From positions 1 to 64,000 of the forward strand of contig NZ_BMGD01000007.1 in assembly GCF_014639875.1 (NCBI RefSeq): a stretch of DNA of 64,000 bases, in the 5' to 3' direction. The stretch comes from Blastomonas aquatica (lineage in GTDB: Bacteria; Pseudomonadota; Alphaproteobacteria; Sphingomonadales; Sphingomonadaceae). Below, in pieces: positions 11,336-20,174 of this stretch. The notes beneath the pieces are model-generated. The model was not told where the DNA came from, searched no databases, and worked only from the letters and a program-made list of their open reading frames with translations. Both the position numbers and the translations under genes were made by a program. The number at the start of each line of letters is the position of its first letter. Within the stretch, counting starts at the first letter, position 1.

Positions 11336-11390
11336 GGCCTGGGCAGGCGTAACGTACGGCTGCATCCGATGGCACGATGGGAGATGATCC

Positions 11391-11774
11391 ATGGCGCAGG
11401 TTCTTGGCCTTGGCGGGCTGTTCTTCAAGTCGGCAGATCCTGGAGCGACCTGTGCATGGTATGCCAAGGTGCTGGGGATGAACTTCGGCGAATGGGGCGG
11501 GGTGGTGTTCACGCCTGATGCGGCGGCCGCCCACCCGGGAGCGGGCACGGTGTTCTCGCCCTTCGCTGCAGACAGTGATTACTTCGCTCCATCGGACAAG
11601 GAGTTCATGTTCAACCTGATGGTCGATGATCTCGACGCGATGCTGGTGCAATGTGCCGAACACGGGGTGGAACCGGTGAAGCTGTTCGATGCCGCGCCCA
11701 ACGGTCGGTTTGCGCACATCATGGATCCGGACGGGCGCAAGATCGAGCTGTGGCAGCCCGCACCGATGGGATGA
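11391..11774 (+). CDS. VOC-family (glyoxalase-fold) protein
   Basis: 127-residue single vicinal-oxygen-chelate domain with the two-module pattern of glyoxalase/bleomycin-resistance proteins. The N-terminal module is GLFFKSADPGATCAWYAKVLG, and the C-terminal half ends with HIMDPDGRKIELWQP, where the Glu before LWQP is the usual metal ligand. Substrate is not predictable: family members range from lactoylglutathione lyase to dioxygenases and antibiotic-binding proteins. It follows the aceA terminator with 55 bases to spare, so it has its own promoter. No other pathway gene is adjacent. Confidence 0.85.
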   Translation: MAQVLGLGGLFFKSADPGATCAWYAKVLGMNFGEWGGVVFTPDAAAAHPGAGTVFSPFAADSDYFAPSDKEFMFNLMVDDLDAMLVQCAEHGVEPVKLFDAAPNGRFAHIMDPDGRKIELWQPAPMG

Positions 11775-11845
11775 TGTCGGCTGCATCCGCTCTGATTTGG
11801 TGAGCGTAACTTCGCCACCAAACTGATGAGGGGGGCCTCGATTAC

Positions 11846-12418
11846 ATGCGCAAAGTCCTGTTTTGCTGTCTGATCCTGACCGCGACCATGCCGGTTCACG
11901 CGCGCAGTACGATGGCGCCCGCCCCGGTCGATCTTGCAACGGCGCGCGCGTCGATGGTTGGAGCGTGGCAGGGCACGCTGGAGTATCGCGATTACACCGC
12001 CGATCGCTGGTTCAGCATACCGGTGAGGACCCAGATCGCCGAGCAGGGCGATGGCGCGACCATGATCCGCTCTTCCGATTTCGACGATGGCCCCACGGTG
12101 GGCAATGTCCGGATCACCTCGGTCGAACTGTTCGATCCTGCGGCAGGCACCGTGTCGGTGGGTACGTTCCGCAAGGGCCGCGTTGCCGAAGTGACGACCT
12201 ATGCCATCCGCATCGCCCCCGGTTCGCGCGACGCAACCCATTGGACGATTGTCGAGGAAGCCGAAGGCAGTGACGACGACCGCCCCGCGACGCTGCGGCT
12301 GACGACAGTGCGCGATGGCGACACGGTGGAGACGCTCAAAGAGGTCGACTTTCTCGACGACGACGCCGCCCAATGGCTGGTGCGCAACCGCACGCGCTTG
12401 ACCCGCACCAGTGAATAG
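11846..12418 (+). CDS. Secreted protein of unknown function
   Basis: 190-residue protein with a clear signal peptide (MRKVLFCCLILTATMPVHARS; cleavage expected after HARS or VHA). The mature part begins with a pattern resembling lipocalin-like or DUF4440-neighbour domains (ARASMVGAWQGTLEYRDYTADRW: a W-x-G-x-L/Y motif), followed by beta-rich sequence, suggesting a small periplasmic beta-barrel. I do not recognise a characterised family. It lies 71 bases downstream of the VOC gene and 39 bases upstream of the DUF2177 gene, all on the plus strand, so a loose operon is possible. Confidence 0.72.
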   Translation: MRKVLFCCLILTATMPVHARSTMAPAPVDLATARASMVGAWQGTLEYRDYTADRWFSIPVRTQIAEQGDGATMIRSSDFDDGPTVGNVRITSVELFDPAAGTVSVGTFRKGRVAEVTTYAIRIAPGSRDATHWTIVEEAEGSDDDRPATLRLTTVRDGDTVETLKEVDFLDDDAAQWLVRNRTRLTRTSE

Positions 12419-12457
12419 CGCCACACCCCATCCATTCCCGCCGGAAAAGGGTCTCCT

Positions 12458-12862
12458 ATGCTCCGTTATGCCGCCGCCTATCTGTTCACCGGACTTGCCT
12501 TCGTGCTGATCGACAGCGTGTGGCTCAAGACTATGGCGCCCCGGCTGTATCAGCCGATCCTGGGCGACATGCTCGCGCCATCGTTCCGGCTGGTACCCGC
12601 GGTGGTGTTCTATGTGTTCTATATTCTGGGTATCCAGATTTTCGCGGTCGCCCCTGCGCTTGCCGATGGGCGCTGGCAGACGGCCTTGGTCAACGGCGCG
12701 ATGCTCGGCTTCTTCTGCTATATGACCTATGACCTCACCAACCAGGCGACGCTGGCGGTGTGGAGCACGAAGATCACCGTGCTCGATATCCTGTGGGGGA
12801 CGTTCCTCACCGGATCGTCGGGGCTGGCGGGGTTCGTAGTGACGCGCGCGATCTGGAAGTAA
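12458..12862 (+). CDS. DUF2177 family integral membrane protein
   Basis: 134-residue membrane protein with four hydrophobic segments (around residues 1-22, 44-66, 76-93 and 110-132). The family signatures LIDSVWLKTMAPRLYQ and CYMTYDLTNQATLAVWSTKITVLDILWG identify DUF2177. The YDLTN-A block is highly conserved in the family, but its role is unknown. It is the last gene in the plus-strand run before convergent ung. A dispersed palindromic repeat follows its stop. Confidence 0.85.
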   Translation: MLRYAAAYLFTGLAFVLIDSVWLKTMAPRLYQPILGDMLAPSFRLVPAVVFYVFYILGIQIFAVAPALADGRWQTALVNGAMLGFFCYMTYDLTNQATLAVWSTKITVLDILWGTFLTGSSGLAGFVVTRAIWK

Positions 12863-12870
12863 ATCCGTTT

Positions 12871-12935
12871 TCCGGCGAACGCCGGAATCCAGGGCGATGG
12901 TAGTCTGATCTGACTCCTGGACTCCGGCTTTCGCT
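12871..12935. repeat. Dispersed intergenic palindrome, type B copy 1
   Basis: CCGGCGAACGCCGGAATCCAG at the left is mirrored by CTGGACTCCGGCTTTCGC at the right, a degenerate version of the palindrome at 15967-16033. It lies between the convergent DUF2177 and ung genes, a typical place for REP-like elements. Confidence 0.65.
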
Positions 12936-12952
12936 GCAGAACATCAGCCAAA

Positions 12953-13666
12953 TCAACGAGAGTCCGGCAACTGCCAGTCGATCGGCGCCAGCCCGCGCTC
13001 TTCCAGAAACGCGTTGGCCTTGCTGAAATGCCCGCAGCCCAGGAACCCGCGATGCGCCGAGAGTGGCGAGGGGTGCGGGGCTTTGAGCACCAGATGCCGC
13101 CCGCCACGCTCTATGCTGTCGACATTCGCCGCCTTTTTCTGCGCATAGCTGCCCCAGAGCAGGAACACCACCGGGTGATCGAGCGCGTTGACCTTGGCGA
13201 TCACTGCTTCAGTGAATCGCTCCCAGCCGCGCCCCTGATGCGATCCGGCCTCGGCCATCTCGACCGTCAGCACCGCATTGAGCAGCAGCACGCCCTGCTG
13301 TGCCCAGTGCTCGAGAAAGCCGTGCGCCGGCGGCGTGACACCCAGATCGCGCTCGAGCTCCTTGTAGATGTTGATCAGCGATGGCGGTGGCCGCACGCCC
13401 GGCTGCACGCTGAAACAAAGCCCGTGCGCCTGACCGGGTCCGTGATACGGGTCCTGCCCCAGGATCACGACGCGCACCTGATCGGGCGGGGTCAGATCGA
13501 GCGCGCGGAACCACTGGCTACCCGGCGGAAAGATCCGCGCGCCCGCCGCCTTGCGTTCGAGCAGGAACGCCTTGAGCTCGGCCATATAGGGCGCAGCAAA
13601 TTCGTCCGCCAGCGCGTCGCGCCAGCCGGGGTGGATATGCGGCGATACGGGGGCGGTGCTGGTCAT
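12953..13666 (-). CDS. ung: Uracil-DNA glycosylase
   Basis: 237-residue family 1 uracil-DNA glycosylase, which removes uracil from DNA to begin base-excision repair. The water-activating loop is present as [20 protein letters not shown] (catalytic Asp in GQDPYH), the uracil-specificity region follows ([10 protein letters not shown]), and the leucine-intercalation motif is [19 protein letters not shown] (HPSPLS). Length is normal. It converges with the DUF2177 gene; the SDR gene ends 46 bases upstream, so ung may be the last gene of a minus-strand run. All catalytic motifs are intact. Confidence 0.97.
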   Translation of the reverse strand: MTSTAPVSPHIHPGWRDALADEFAAPYMAELKAFLLERKAAGARIFPPGSQWFRALDLTPPDQVRVVILGQDPYHGPGQAHGLCFSVQPGVRPPPSLINIYKELERDLGVTPPAHGFLEHWAQQGVLLLNAVLTVEMAEAGSHQGRGWERFTEAVIAKVNALDHPVVFLLWGSYAQKKAANVDSIERGGRHLVLKAPHPSPLSAHRGFLGCGHFSKANAFLEERGLAPIDWQLPDSR

Positions 13667-13712
13667 GCTGTTGCTGATGCCCGCCTCTTCCCGGTCCGGT
13701 CAAGCCGCCAGG

Positions 13713-14468
13713 CTAAAGCGAGCCCACCAGATGCCCGCCATCGACTGTGAGGATGCTGCCGGTCATGAAGCGGCTGGCATCCGACACCAGCAGCAGCAAT
13801 GGGCCATCGAGATCGGTCAGCTCGCCATAGCGGCGCATCGCGATGCGTTTGCGCAACGGCTCGCCCGCGTCGCCTGCGAGCTGGTCGCGGTTGATGTCGG
13901 TGAGGAAATAGCCCGGCGCCAGCGCGTTGACGCGGATGTTGAAGCGCGCCAGTTCCATCGCCAGCTGCCGCGTCATGTGCAGGACTCCCGCCTTGGACAT
14001 CGCATAGGGGCCGGTGCCTGCTGCGGTCTGGAAGCCGGTGATCGAGGCAGTGTTGATGATGTTGCCGCCACCTGCATCGCGCATGATCTTCGCGGCTTCG
14101 GTCGCGACGTTCCACGCACCCTTGAGGTTGGTGTCCATCACGAAGTCATAATCGTCTTCGGTCTGGTCGAGCGCGCGCTTGGTCACCGCGACGCCTGCGT
14201 TGTTGATGCAGGTGTCGATCGCGCCCGCCGCCGCGATGCCATCGCGCACCGAGGTGAGATCGGCGACATCGATCCGCACCGCGCTCGCGCTGCCGCCCGC
14301 GCCGGTGATCTCGGCAACCAGAGCCTCGAGCGCCTCGAGCCTGCGCGCCGCCACCACGACGTGTGCGCCGCACTTCGCCAACACGCGGGCAAAATGCGCG
14401 CCGAAGCCTTCGCTCGATGCGCCGGTGACGAGGATACGCTGGCCGGTCAGGTCTGCGGTCAGGGTCAT
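13713..14468 (-). CDS. SDR-family oxidoreductase
   Basis: 251-residue classical short-chain dehydrogenase/reductase. The nucleotide-binding motif is TGASSEGFG (the usual TGxxxGxG with Phe for Ile), followed by NNAG, the catalytic Ser in NTASIT and the YAMSK Tyr-Lys pair. An Ala-Arg-Arg after strand 2 (VVAARR) suggests NADP(H) preference. ATG 14468 overlaps the stop of the upstream acyl-CoA dehydrogenase (ATGA), which couples their translation. A pair like this fits beta-oxidation-like degradation of an acyl-CoA, the SDR oxidising a hydroxyacyl or alcohol intermediate; the substrate is not evident. Confidence 0.92.
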   Translation of the reverse strand: MTLTADLTGQRILVTGASSEGFGAHFARVLAKCGAHVVVAARRLEALEALVAEITGAGGSASAVRIDVADLTSVRDGIAAAGAIDTCINNAGVAVTKRALDQTEDDYDFVMDTNLKGAWNVATEAAKIMRDAGGGNIINTASITGFQTAAGTGPYAMSKAGVLHMTRQLAMELARFNIRVNALAPGYFLTDINRDQLAGDAGEPLRKRIAMRRYGELTDLDGPLLLLVSDASRFMTGSILTVDGGHLVGSL

Positions 14469-15649
14469 GCGGCGGCTCCCTCTGTCGCGTGCTTGTGATC
14501 GCGCTTGATCTTCTTGGCGAGCGACCATTTGTGAACCTCGGTCGGGCCATCATAGATGCGGAAGGCGCGGATCTCGCGGAATACCTGTTCGACGATGGTA
14601 TCGCCGCTCACCCCCTTGCCGCCCATCACCTGTACGCAGCGGTCGGCGACGCGCATCAGCGCTTCGGACACCGCCACCTTGGTCATCGAGCTTTCAACCG
14701 TGCCGAGCTCGCCGGTGTCGAGCACGCCCGCGCACCAGGCGATCATCAGCTCGGCCTGTTTCAGGTCGATGAGGTTTTCCGCCAGCATGAAGCCGACGCC
14801 CTCGTGATCGACCAGAGGCTTGCCGAAGGCGTGGCGGCGGCATGCGTAGTCGCTCGCGACTTCATGCGCGCGGGAACAGGCGCCGTACCAGCGCATGCAG
14901 TGCGACAGCCGGGCAGGCGAGAGCCGTACCTGCGCATATTTGAAGCCCTCGCCGCTCTGGCCGAGCATCTGGTCGGCAGGCACGCGCAAGTTTTCTATCG
15001 CGATCACCGCGTGGCCGCCGGGCATCGAATTGTCGATGGTGTCGAGCACGCGCTCGATGCGGATCGCCGGATCGGGCAGATCGACCAGGAACATGCACGC
15101 GCCGTCCTCGGACTTTGCCATGATGATGCCGACCTTGGCGCCTTCTGCTCCCGTGATGAACGCCTTGCGGCCGTTGATCACCCAGTGGTTGCCATCGAGC
15201 TTGGCGGTGGTCTGCATCATCGAGGGGTCGGAACCTGCGCCGCCTTCGTCGGCCGGTTCGGTCATGAAGAACGCCGAGCGCGATTCGCCACTGACGAGCT
15301 GATCGAGGAAGCGTTTTTTCTGCTCGTCGCTCGCCATCTTGCCGAGCAGGTACATGTTGCCCTCATCGGGCGCGGCGGTGTTGCAGGCGACCGGGCCGAG
15401 GGGCGAGAGCCCCGATTTCTGCAGCACGATGGCGGTCTGCGCCTGGGTGAGGTGGCGGCCATCGGCCAGGATATGCGGCGTCATCACGCCGGCGTCGCGG
15501 GCGAGGACGCGCATCTCGAGCACCAGCTCCTCCGAAGGCCCATGCGCCCCGCAGCGCGGGTCGTGCTCGTACGGGGCGATAACATCACGGACGAAACGTT
15601 CGACCTTCGCGGCAATGGCATCGACTTCGGCTGCGGACAGTTCGGACAT
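14465..15649 (-). CDS. Acyl-CoA dehydrogenase
   Basis: 394-residue FAD-dependent acyl-CoA dehydrogenase, flavoprotein oxidising acyl-CoA to enoyl-CoA. Characteristic segments are FFMTEPADEGGAGSDPSMM (FAD-binding), WVINGRKAFITGA, RRHAFGKPLVDHEGVGFMLAENL and a C-terminal RVADRCVQVMGGKGVSGDTIVEQVFREIRAFRIYDGPTEVH-type region. It resembles the ACAD11/phosphotransferase-associated subgroup more than medium-chain enzymes. ATG 15649 (MSELSAAEVDAI) is chosen; a longer frame adds 21 non-conserved residues. It shares a four-base overlap with the SDR gene downstream. Confidence 0.92.
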   Translation of the reverse strand: MSELSAAEVDAIAAKVERFVRDVIAPYEHDPRCGAHGPSEELVLEMRVLARDAGVMTPHILADGRHLTQAQTAIVLQKSGLSPLGPVACNTAAPDEGNMYLLGKMASDEQKKRFLDQLVSGESRSAFFMTEPADEGGAGSDPSMMQTTAKLDGNHWVINGRKAFITGAEGAKVGIIMAKSEDGACMFLVDLPDPAIRIERVLDTIDNSMPGGHAVIAIENLRVPADQMLGQSGEGFKYAQVRLSPARLSHCMRWYGACSRAHEVASDYACRRHAFGKPLVDHEGVGFMLAENLIDLKQAELMIAWCAGVLDTGELGTVESSMTKVAVSEALMRVADRCVQVMGGKGVSGDTIVEQVFREIRAFRIYDGPTEVHKWSLAKKIKRDHKHATEGAAA

Positions 15650-15825
15650 CTTGACGGGCTCCCGGATGCTTGGTGTGCCTGCACCGGGTAACCAAGCCGC
15701 CGCGTTAATCAACTGGCTAAATGGTCACCGGCCTCTTGCGAAGGCAGGGGCCAATCTTCTGGCCGATGGATTGCAAGCCAACACAGGAGACGGCCTCCCA
15801 CTTCCGTGCGAAAGCGTTTGAGCTT

Positions 15826-15946
15826 AAAATCCTCCCCTGCAAGGGGAGGGGAATACGCAGTGGTGGGGGGTGTCCACTTCGGCGAAAGGGTGACACCCTT
15901 CCGTGATGGCGCTGCGATGCCACCTCCCCTTTCAGGGGAGGATTTT
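15826..15946. repeat. Dispersed intergenic inverted repeat, type A copy 1
   Basis: A 121-bp imperfect palindrome opening with AAAATCCTCCCCTGCAAGGGG and closing with CCCCTTTCAGGGGAGGATTTT, with an internal GGGTGTCC...GGGTGACACCC hairpin. Related CCTCCCC-type palindromes are at 20792-20925 and 60950-61112, all between genes. Confidence 0.75.
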
Positions 15947-15966
15947 GGTCGCGATACGGCCCGTCC

Positions 15967-16033
15967 TCCGGCGAAAGCCGGAGCCCAGGAGCCGGATTGC
16001 GCAACATCGCCCCTGGGTTCCGGCTTTCGCCGG
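15967..16033. repeat. Dispersed intergenic palindrome, type B copy 2
   Basis: TCCGGCGAAAGCCGGAGCCCAGG is mirrored by CCTGGGTTCCGGCTTTCGCCGG. Each arm also contains its own small hairpin (CCGGC-GAAA-GCCGG), a REP/BIME-like structure. It matches the copy at 12871-12935. Confidence 0.75.
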
Positions 16034-16058
16034 CAAGCAGAGCCATCGCGGCCATTGT

Positions 16059-16658
16059 TTAGTCAACAGCCTTGGGCGACTTCGAGCGTTCACGGGCGAA
16101 AATGATGGTAGCAGCGACCAGTCCTGTTGCGAACGCGGTGGAATGGCCGATCTTTATGGTGCCATGGCTGCTCACAAACACATCAAGCGCGATAGCGATA
16201 ACCACGCCAGCGACCGCGACCCACCATCCAGCTTGCTTCCGGTTGACCAGCACGATCGTGGCGCCTGCCAGGGCAAGATAGGCTTGTGATGCCCCCGATA
16301 TGAACGCTGATGGGTAAGCGAGCGCGCTGAAATACTGCCCCACCGCACCGCCGCCCAAGCCAACAAGCAAGACAAATCGTGCCGATGTCTGACGGTTCAA
16401 AGCAGTGGCCAATAGGCTGATCAACACCGCATTGAACATCATATGGGGGAATTTTACGTGGAGCCACTGCGAGGCGAACAGGCGCCATCCATTTTCAAGC
16501 GAAAGGTTCCGGCCCTTGAATGCACCGAACATCACAAGATCTTGTGATGCCTGAGTGTTAAAGACCGGCTGATCAAGCTTGATGGCCAAGAAAGCCCAGA
16601 CGCTCACGATGCTCAATCCCCAAATCAAAGCCAGCGGCGACTGAAATCCTTTCCCCAT
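16059..16658 (-). CDS. Rhomboid-family intramembrane serine protease
   Basis: 199-residue polytopic membrane protein with about six hydrophobic segments. The rhomboid signatures are present: WLHVKFPHMMFN (the H-x3-N pair of helix 2), FISGASQAYLALAGA (Ser in GxS, helix 4) and IGHSTAFATGL (catalytic His with following small residues, helix 6). The residue after the catalytic Ser is Gln, whereas GxSG is usual, so activity is likely but not certain. The start at 16658 (MGKGFQSPLALIWGL) puts the first helix near the N-terminus. It is transcribed away from the cold-shock gene on the same strand, with that gene's terminator between them. Confidence 0.82.
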   Translation of the reverse strand: MGKGFQSPLALIWGLSIVSVWAFLAIKLDQPVFNTQASQDLVMFGAFKGRNLSLENGWRLFASQWLHVKFPHMMFNAVLISLLATALNRQTSARFVLLVGLGGGAVGQYFSALAYPSAFISGASQAYLALAGATIVLVNRKQAGWWVAVAGVVIAIALDVFVSSHGTIKIGHSTAFATGLVAATIIFARERSKSPKAVD

Positions 16659-16700
16659 TATGCTTCCTATCTGATGCTCGCCACCCGCTGCATTCCGCCC

Positions 16701-16743
16701 CAAAAAGAAAACCCCGCCGCGCCAAAAGGCACAGGCGGGGTTT
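16701..16743 (-). terminator. Rho-independent terminator after the cold-shock gene
   Basis: On the minus strand ACCCCGCC...GGCGGGGT forms a GC-rich stem followed by TTTTCTTTTT. It lies 40 bases after the cold-shock stop and separates that gene from the rhomboid gene. Confidence 0.88.
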
Positions 16744-16782
16744 CATGTCTCTTGTCCCAACCCTTTCGGGCCGAGCAGCCGA

Positions 16783-17556
16783 TCAATCGTGGTGCGGCAC
16801 CAGGTTGACGGCGGAGTGCTTGCCGCGGCGGTCGACTTCGAGGTCGAACTCGAGGCGGTCGCCCTGGTTGAGCGTGGTCATGTTGGCGCGTTCGACCGCG
16901 CTGATGTGCACAAAGGCGTCCGGCTGGCCGTCATCGCGGGTGATGAAGCCGAAGCCTTTCATCGCGTTGAAGAACTTGACGGTTCCGGTGGCACGCTCGC
17001 CGGTCAGTTCCCGGCGGGGAGCCTCACCGCGCGGTGCGCCGCGATCGCCGCCACGGTCACCGCCGCCAGCGCTTTCGGAAACAGCGATCAGTTCGCCATC
17101 GACCTTGAGGTCGCTGGCCGAAACCTTGCCGCCGCGATCTACAAGCGTGAATTCGAGGCCCTGGCCTTCAGCGAGGTTGGACAGCCCGGCGCGTTCGACT
17201 GCGCTGATGTGAACGAACACATCTTCGCCGCCATCTTCGCGCTGGATGAAGCCGAAGCCCTTCTGTGCATTAAAGAATTTGACCTTGCCCTTGGCCTCGC
17301 CGACCACCTGGGTGGGCATGCCGCCAAAGCCGCCGCTGCGAGGAGCGCCGCCACCGGCAACGCCACCGGGTCCGCGCGGAGCGCCGAATCCGCCGCCACC
17401 AGCAGGGGCGCCGTATCCACCGCCGCCACCGCCACCGCCGCCAAAGCGATCACGGTCACCATATGCAGGCGGAGGCGAAAATGCGTCGAAATCATCCTCG
17501 CCAAATCTGTCGCGTTTGTCCCGGCCCCTGCCGCGCCGACCCCTGTCAAAACTCAT
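16783..17556 (-). CDS. Double cold-shock-domain protein with Gly-rich N-terminus
   Basis: 257-residue RNA/single-stranded-DNA chaperone with two cold-shock domains, at residues about 87-150 ([19 protein letters not shown] and [13 protein letters not shown]) and about 190-255 ([20 protein letters not shown] and [13 protein letters not shown]). Both RNP1 (KGFGFI) and RNP2 (VFVHIS/AFVHIS) motifs are intact. The first 85 residues are disordered: an Arg/Asp-rich start ([20 protein letters not shown]) and long glycine runs; a second Gly/Arg-rich spacer separates the domains. Two-domain cold-shock proteins are typical of alphaproteobacteria, where they act in stationary phase or stress; the RGG-like ends add nonspecific RNA binding. 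A strong terminator follows. The long untranslated region upstream could hold a temperature-responsive leader. Confidence 0.93.
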   Translation of the reverse strand: MSFDRGRRGRGRDKRDRFGEDDFDAFSPPPAYGDRDRFGGGGGGGGGYGAPAGGGGFGAPRGPGGVAGGGAPRSGGFGGMPTQVVGEAKGKVKFFNAQKGFGFIQREDGGEDVFVHISAVERAGLSNLAEGQGLEFTLVDRGGKVSASDLKVDGELIAVSESAGGGDRGGDRGAPRGEAPRRELTGERATGTVKFFNAMKGFGFITRDDGQPDAFVHISAVERANMTTLNQGDRLEFDLEVDRRGKHSAVNLVPHHD

Positions 17557-18036
17557 GCCGAATTATTCACTTTCAATGTCGTCCTGGATCATATGCTCAA
17601 GAACAGGGCGGACGTGAACCCTGTCGCTTAACTGACGGACCTGTTGGTGTGGACCTTTTCAGCATGGAGCAATCCACCACGAACACGTACCAAAAACCTT
17701 AATACATTCGAACTTTCATCAGCATCAACCAGTGATCTTTCGACGATCATTCCGGCATCAACAGAGCAAAAACCTGTGGAAGTTCTCAAATGCTGCATTG
17801 CACGTATCAAAAAATGCGCAGCAATCGCGGACTTCCAAGTGATTCTCATAAACCAAATCCGGCGGCATGGCGAATAATAAATGGCCCGCAGCAAGGCTTT
17901 GCCGCTCAAATATGGCGGTTCGACCCGGGTTTGCGACGAAGGCCTGCCGCGCGGGTTACTCGGACTGCCCCAAAATCGGTAAACGTGCGCATTTACGGGC
18001 CTTGCCATGCCCGTGCGGCTGCGGCATCGGGGTTCG
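17557..18036. other. 480-bp divergent intergenic region, no gene recognised
   Basis: This region separates the minus-strand cold-shock gene from plus-strand terC. It is clearly AT-richer between about 17640 and 17880. Short open frames exist but none resembles a protein I know. It probably holds both promoters and a long 5' leader of the cold-shock mRNA. I looked for a yybP-ykoY (manganese) riboswitch in front of terC and did not find its conserved blocks. Confidence 0.6.
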
Positions 18037-18852
18037 ATGGACAGCATAATTCCCCTTTTGAGCGACCCGGCAGCATGGGCCGCCCTCATCACCCTTGTGA
18101 TCCTGGAGGTCGTGCTTGGCATCGACAACCTGATCTTCATTTCGATTCTGTCGAACAAGCTTCCCGAGCACCAGCGCCAGAAGGCGCGACGGATCGGCAT
18201 CGGCCTTGCGCTGATCATGCGTCTGGCGCTGCTGTCGATGATCGCGTTCATCGTTTCGTTGACCACGCCGGTGTTCGATCTGGGCATTTCCGGGCCATTG
18301 GGCGAGCATGGCGAACCGACATTCGAGACCCAGTTCTCGTGGCGCGACCTGATCCTGATTGCAGGCGGGCTGTTTCTGGTGTGGAAGGCGACGAAGGAGA
18401 TCCACCACAGCGTCGATGATGAACCTTCGGGTCAGGCGCTCGACAAGAAGGGAAAAGCGGTGATCAGCTTTGGCTCTGCCATTGTCCAGATCATCGCGCT
18501 CGATGCGGTGTTCTCGATCGATTCGATCCTGACTGCGGTCGGGATGACCGATGATGTGCCGATCATGATGGCGGCGGTAATCATCACCGTCATCGTGATG
18601 CTCGTTGCCGCCGATCCACTCGCCAACTTCATCAACCGCAACCCCACCGTGGTGATGCTGGCGCTGGGCTTCCTGTTGATGATCGGCTCGGTGCTGATCG
18701 CAGATGGCTTTGGCGTGCACGTGCCGAAGGGTTATATCTATGCCGCCATGGCATTTTCTGCGATGGTCGAGGCTCTCAATATCTGGTCGCGCAACCGGCG
18801 CGAGAAAATACGCGGCAATTCGCCGACACATTCCAACGGCGAGATTGCATGA
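18037..18852 (+). CDS. TerC family membrane protein
   Basis: 271-residue integral membrane protein of the TerC/Alx family (putative metal, chiefly manganese, exporters). The hallmark acidic membrane motifs are present: [17 protein letters not shown] in the first segment and [16 protein letters not shown] after the cytoplasmic loop, each with the conserved Asp. About seven hydrophobic segments are visible, with a charged loop at residues about 125-155. ATG 18037 ([14 protein letters not shown]) fits the family start. It overlaps the RNase D-like gene by four bases. The family function is metal homeostasis at the membrane; transport was shown for some homologues only. Confidence 0.9.
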   Translation: MDSIIPLLSDPAAWAALITLVILEVVLGIDNLIFISILSNKLPEHQRQKARRIGIGLALIMRLALLSMIAFIVSLTTPVFDLGISGPLGEHGEPTFETQFSWRDLILIAGGLFLVWKATKEIHHSVDDEPSGQALDKKGKAVISFGSAIVQIIALDAVFSIDSILTAVGMTDDVPIMMAAVIITVIVMLVAADPLANFINRNPTVVMLALGFLLMIGSVLIADGFGVHVPKGYIYAAMAFSAMVEALNIWSRNRREKIRGNSPTHSNGEIA

Positions 18853-19466
18853 CCGTATATTTCCACGAAGCAGACCTGCCTGCCGATGTGCTGGCCCCCG
18901 GGCCTGTGGCCGTCGATACCGAGACCATGGGGCTGGTCACGCCGCGTGACCGATTGTGCCTGGTGCAGATATCGGATGGTCACGGCGATGAGCATCTGGT
19001 GCGCTTCATGCCCGGCAGCGATTATGCCGCGCCCAACCTGCGCGCCGTGCTCGCCGATCCCGAGCGGTTGAAGCTGTATCATTTTGCGCGGTTCGACCTG
19101 GCGGCGATCAAGCATTATCTGGGGGTAATGGCAGCGCCGGTGTTCTGCACCAAGATCGCATCGCGGATGATCCGCACCTACACCGATCGCCACGGCCTCA
19201 AGGAACTGGTGCGCGAAGTGCTGGCTCGCGAGATCAGCAAGCAGCAGCAGTCGAGCGACTGGGGCGCGCCCGAGATCAACGAGGCACAGCGTGATTACGC
19301 CGCCAGCGACGTTCGCTTTCTGCATGCCTTGTATGCCGCGATGGACCAGCGGCTGGTCCGCGAAGGGCGCCGGGAACTGGCGCAGGCCTGTTTCGATTTC
19401 CTCCCTGCGCGCGCCGAACTCGATCTTGCCGGCTGGCCGGAAATTGATATCTTCGCGCACGCTTAA
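18849..19466 (+). CDS. Ribonuclease D-like DEDDy 3'-5' exonuclease
   Basis: 205-residue single-domain DEDD exonuclease. ExoI is AVDTETMGL (first Asp and Glu), ExoII lies in [12 protein letters not shown], and ExoIII is [14 protein letters not shown] with the Tyr of the DEDDy subtype. It lacks the C-terminal HRDC domains of E. coli RNase D, as is normal for the short alphaproteobacterial form. The likely role is 3' trimming of tRNA or other structured RNA. The ATG overlaps the terC stop (ATGA). It is followed 66 bases later by lptC; rnd-lptC-lptA adjacency is usual in sphingomonads. Confidence 0.92.
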   Translation: MTVYFHEADLPADVLAPGPVAVDTETMGLVTPRDRLCLVQISDGHGDEHLVRFMPGSDYAAPNLRAVLADPERLKLYHFARFDLAAIKHYLGVMAAPVFCTKIASRMIRTYTDRHGLKELVREVLAREISKQQQSSDWGAPEINEAQRDYAASDVRFLHALYAAMDQRLVREGRRELAQACFDFLPARAELDLAGWPEIDIFAHA

Positions 19467-19532
19467 TATATCGGGTTGGATCAATCCTCCTGGCCGTAAT
19501 TCAGGCGCGACACCGAAAGGCCTTCAGCCGAC

Positions 19533-20174
19533 ATGACCGAACGCGCTGACATCATGCGCAGCCGCCGCCAGCTGTTTGCCGCTCCCGGCGGCAGCCACGA
19601 CCGGCTGGTGCGGCTGCTGGGTCTGATTCTGCCCTCGGCAATCGGCGTGCTGGTCGCGTTCCTCGCGCTCGCGCCATTGTTGCGCAACACCGAGGTCAGC
19701 TTCCTGCTCGACAAGAACCAGGTCGATATTGCGCGCGAACGGATGCGGGTGACTCAGGCAATGTATCGCGGGCAGGACAGCGAAGGGCGTCCCTTCTCGC
19801 TCGAGGCGGGCTCTGCGGTGCAGCAAAGCTCGCGAACTCCGGTGGTCCAGCTGAGTGATCTGGCCGCGCGCATCCTGCTTGCCGAAGGCCCCGGGGTGCT
19901 CGAAGCAGGGCAGGGCACCTACAACATGGACAGCGAACAGGTTTCCATTGTTGGTGCGGTGCAGTTCAGTTCGGCCAACGGTTATCGCATGGTGACCCGC
20001 GATGTGGACATCGATCTGCCCGAGCGCAGCATGGTCAGCCGGGGCGAAGTCACCGGTCGCTTGCCGACTGGCACTTTCCGCGCTGACCGGCTAAAGGCCG
20101 ATCTTGCCAATCGCACGGTCACGCTGGAAGGCCGCGCCCGGCTGCGGATGACACAGGGCGGATTGCCCCAGTGA
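19533..20174 (+). CDS. lptC: LPS export ABC transporter periplasmic protein LptC
   Basis: 213-residue bitopic inner-membrane protein that receives LPS from LptB2FG and passes it to LptA. A single transmembrane helix (about residues 28-50, LGLILPSAIGVLVAFLALAPL) is followed by a periplasmic beta-jellyroll (residues about 60-205). It starts with ATG MTERADIMRSRRQL. The stop overlaps the GTG start of the OstA-like gene. Sequence conservation of LptC is low, so the assignment rests on fold pattern, length and position upstream of lptA and lptB. Confidence 0.9.
   Translation: MTERADIMRSRRQLFAAPGGSHDRLVRLLGLILPSAIGVLVAFLALAPLLRNTEVSFLLDKNQVDIARERMRVTQAMYRGQDSEGRPFSLEAGSAVQQSSRTPVVQLSDLAARILLAEGPGVLEAGQGTYNMDSEQVSIVGAVQFSSANGYRMVTRDVDIDLPERSMVSRGEVTGRLPTGTFRADRLKADLANRTVTLEGRARLRMTQGGLPQ

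Larger units (their letters stand above)
15650..16058. other. 409-bp gene-free stretch filled by two palindromic repeats
   Basis: The stretch between the acyl-CoA dehydrogenase start and the rhomboid stop carries no supportable gene. It is mostly occupied by the two inverted repeats annotated at 15826-15946 and 15967-16033. The promoter of the acyl-CoA dehydrogenase/SDR operon must lie in 15650-15825. Confidence 0.8.

Noticed and set aside
14489-15691. Long open frame antisense to the acyl-CoA dehydrogenase
   Set aside because: GC-rich shadow; no family resemblance.
17644-17877. 77-codon open frame upstream of terC
   Set aside because: No family resemblance and atypical composition; more likely leader or promoter sequence of the flanking genes.
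17880-18036. Manganese (yybP-ykoY) riboswitch in front of terC
   Set aside because: TerC genes often have one, but the conserved loop sequences are not present here.
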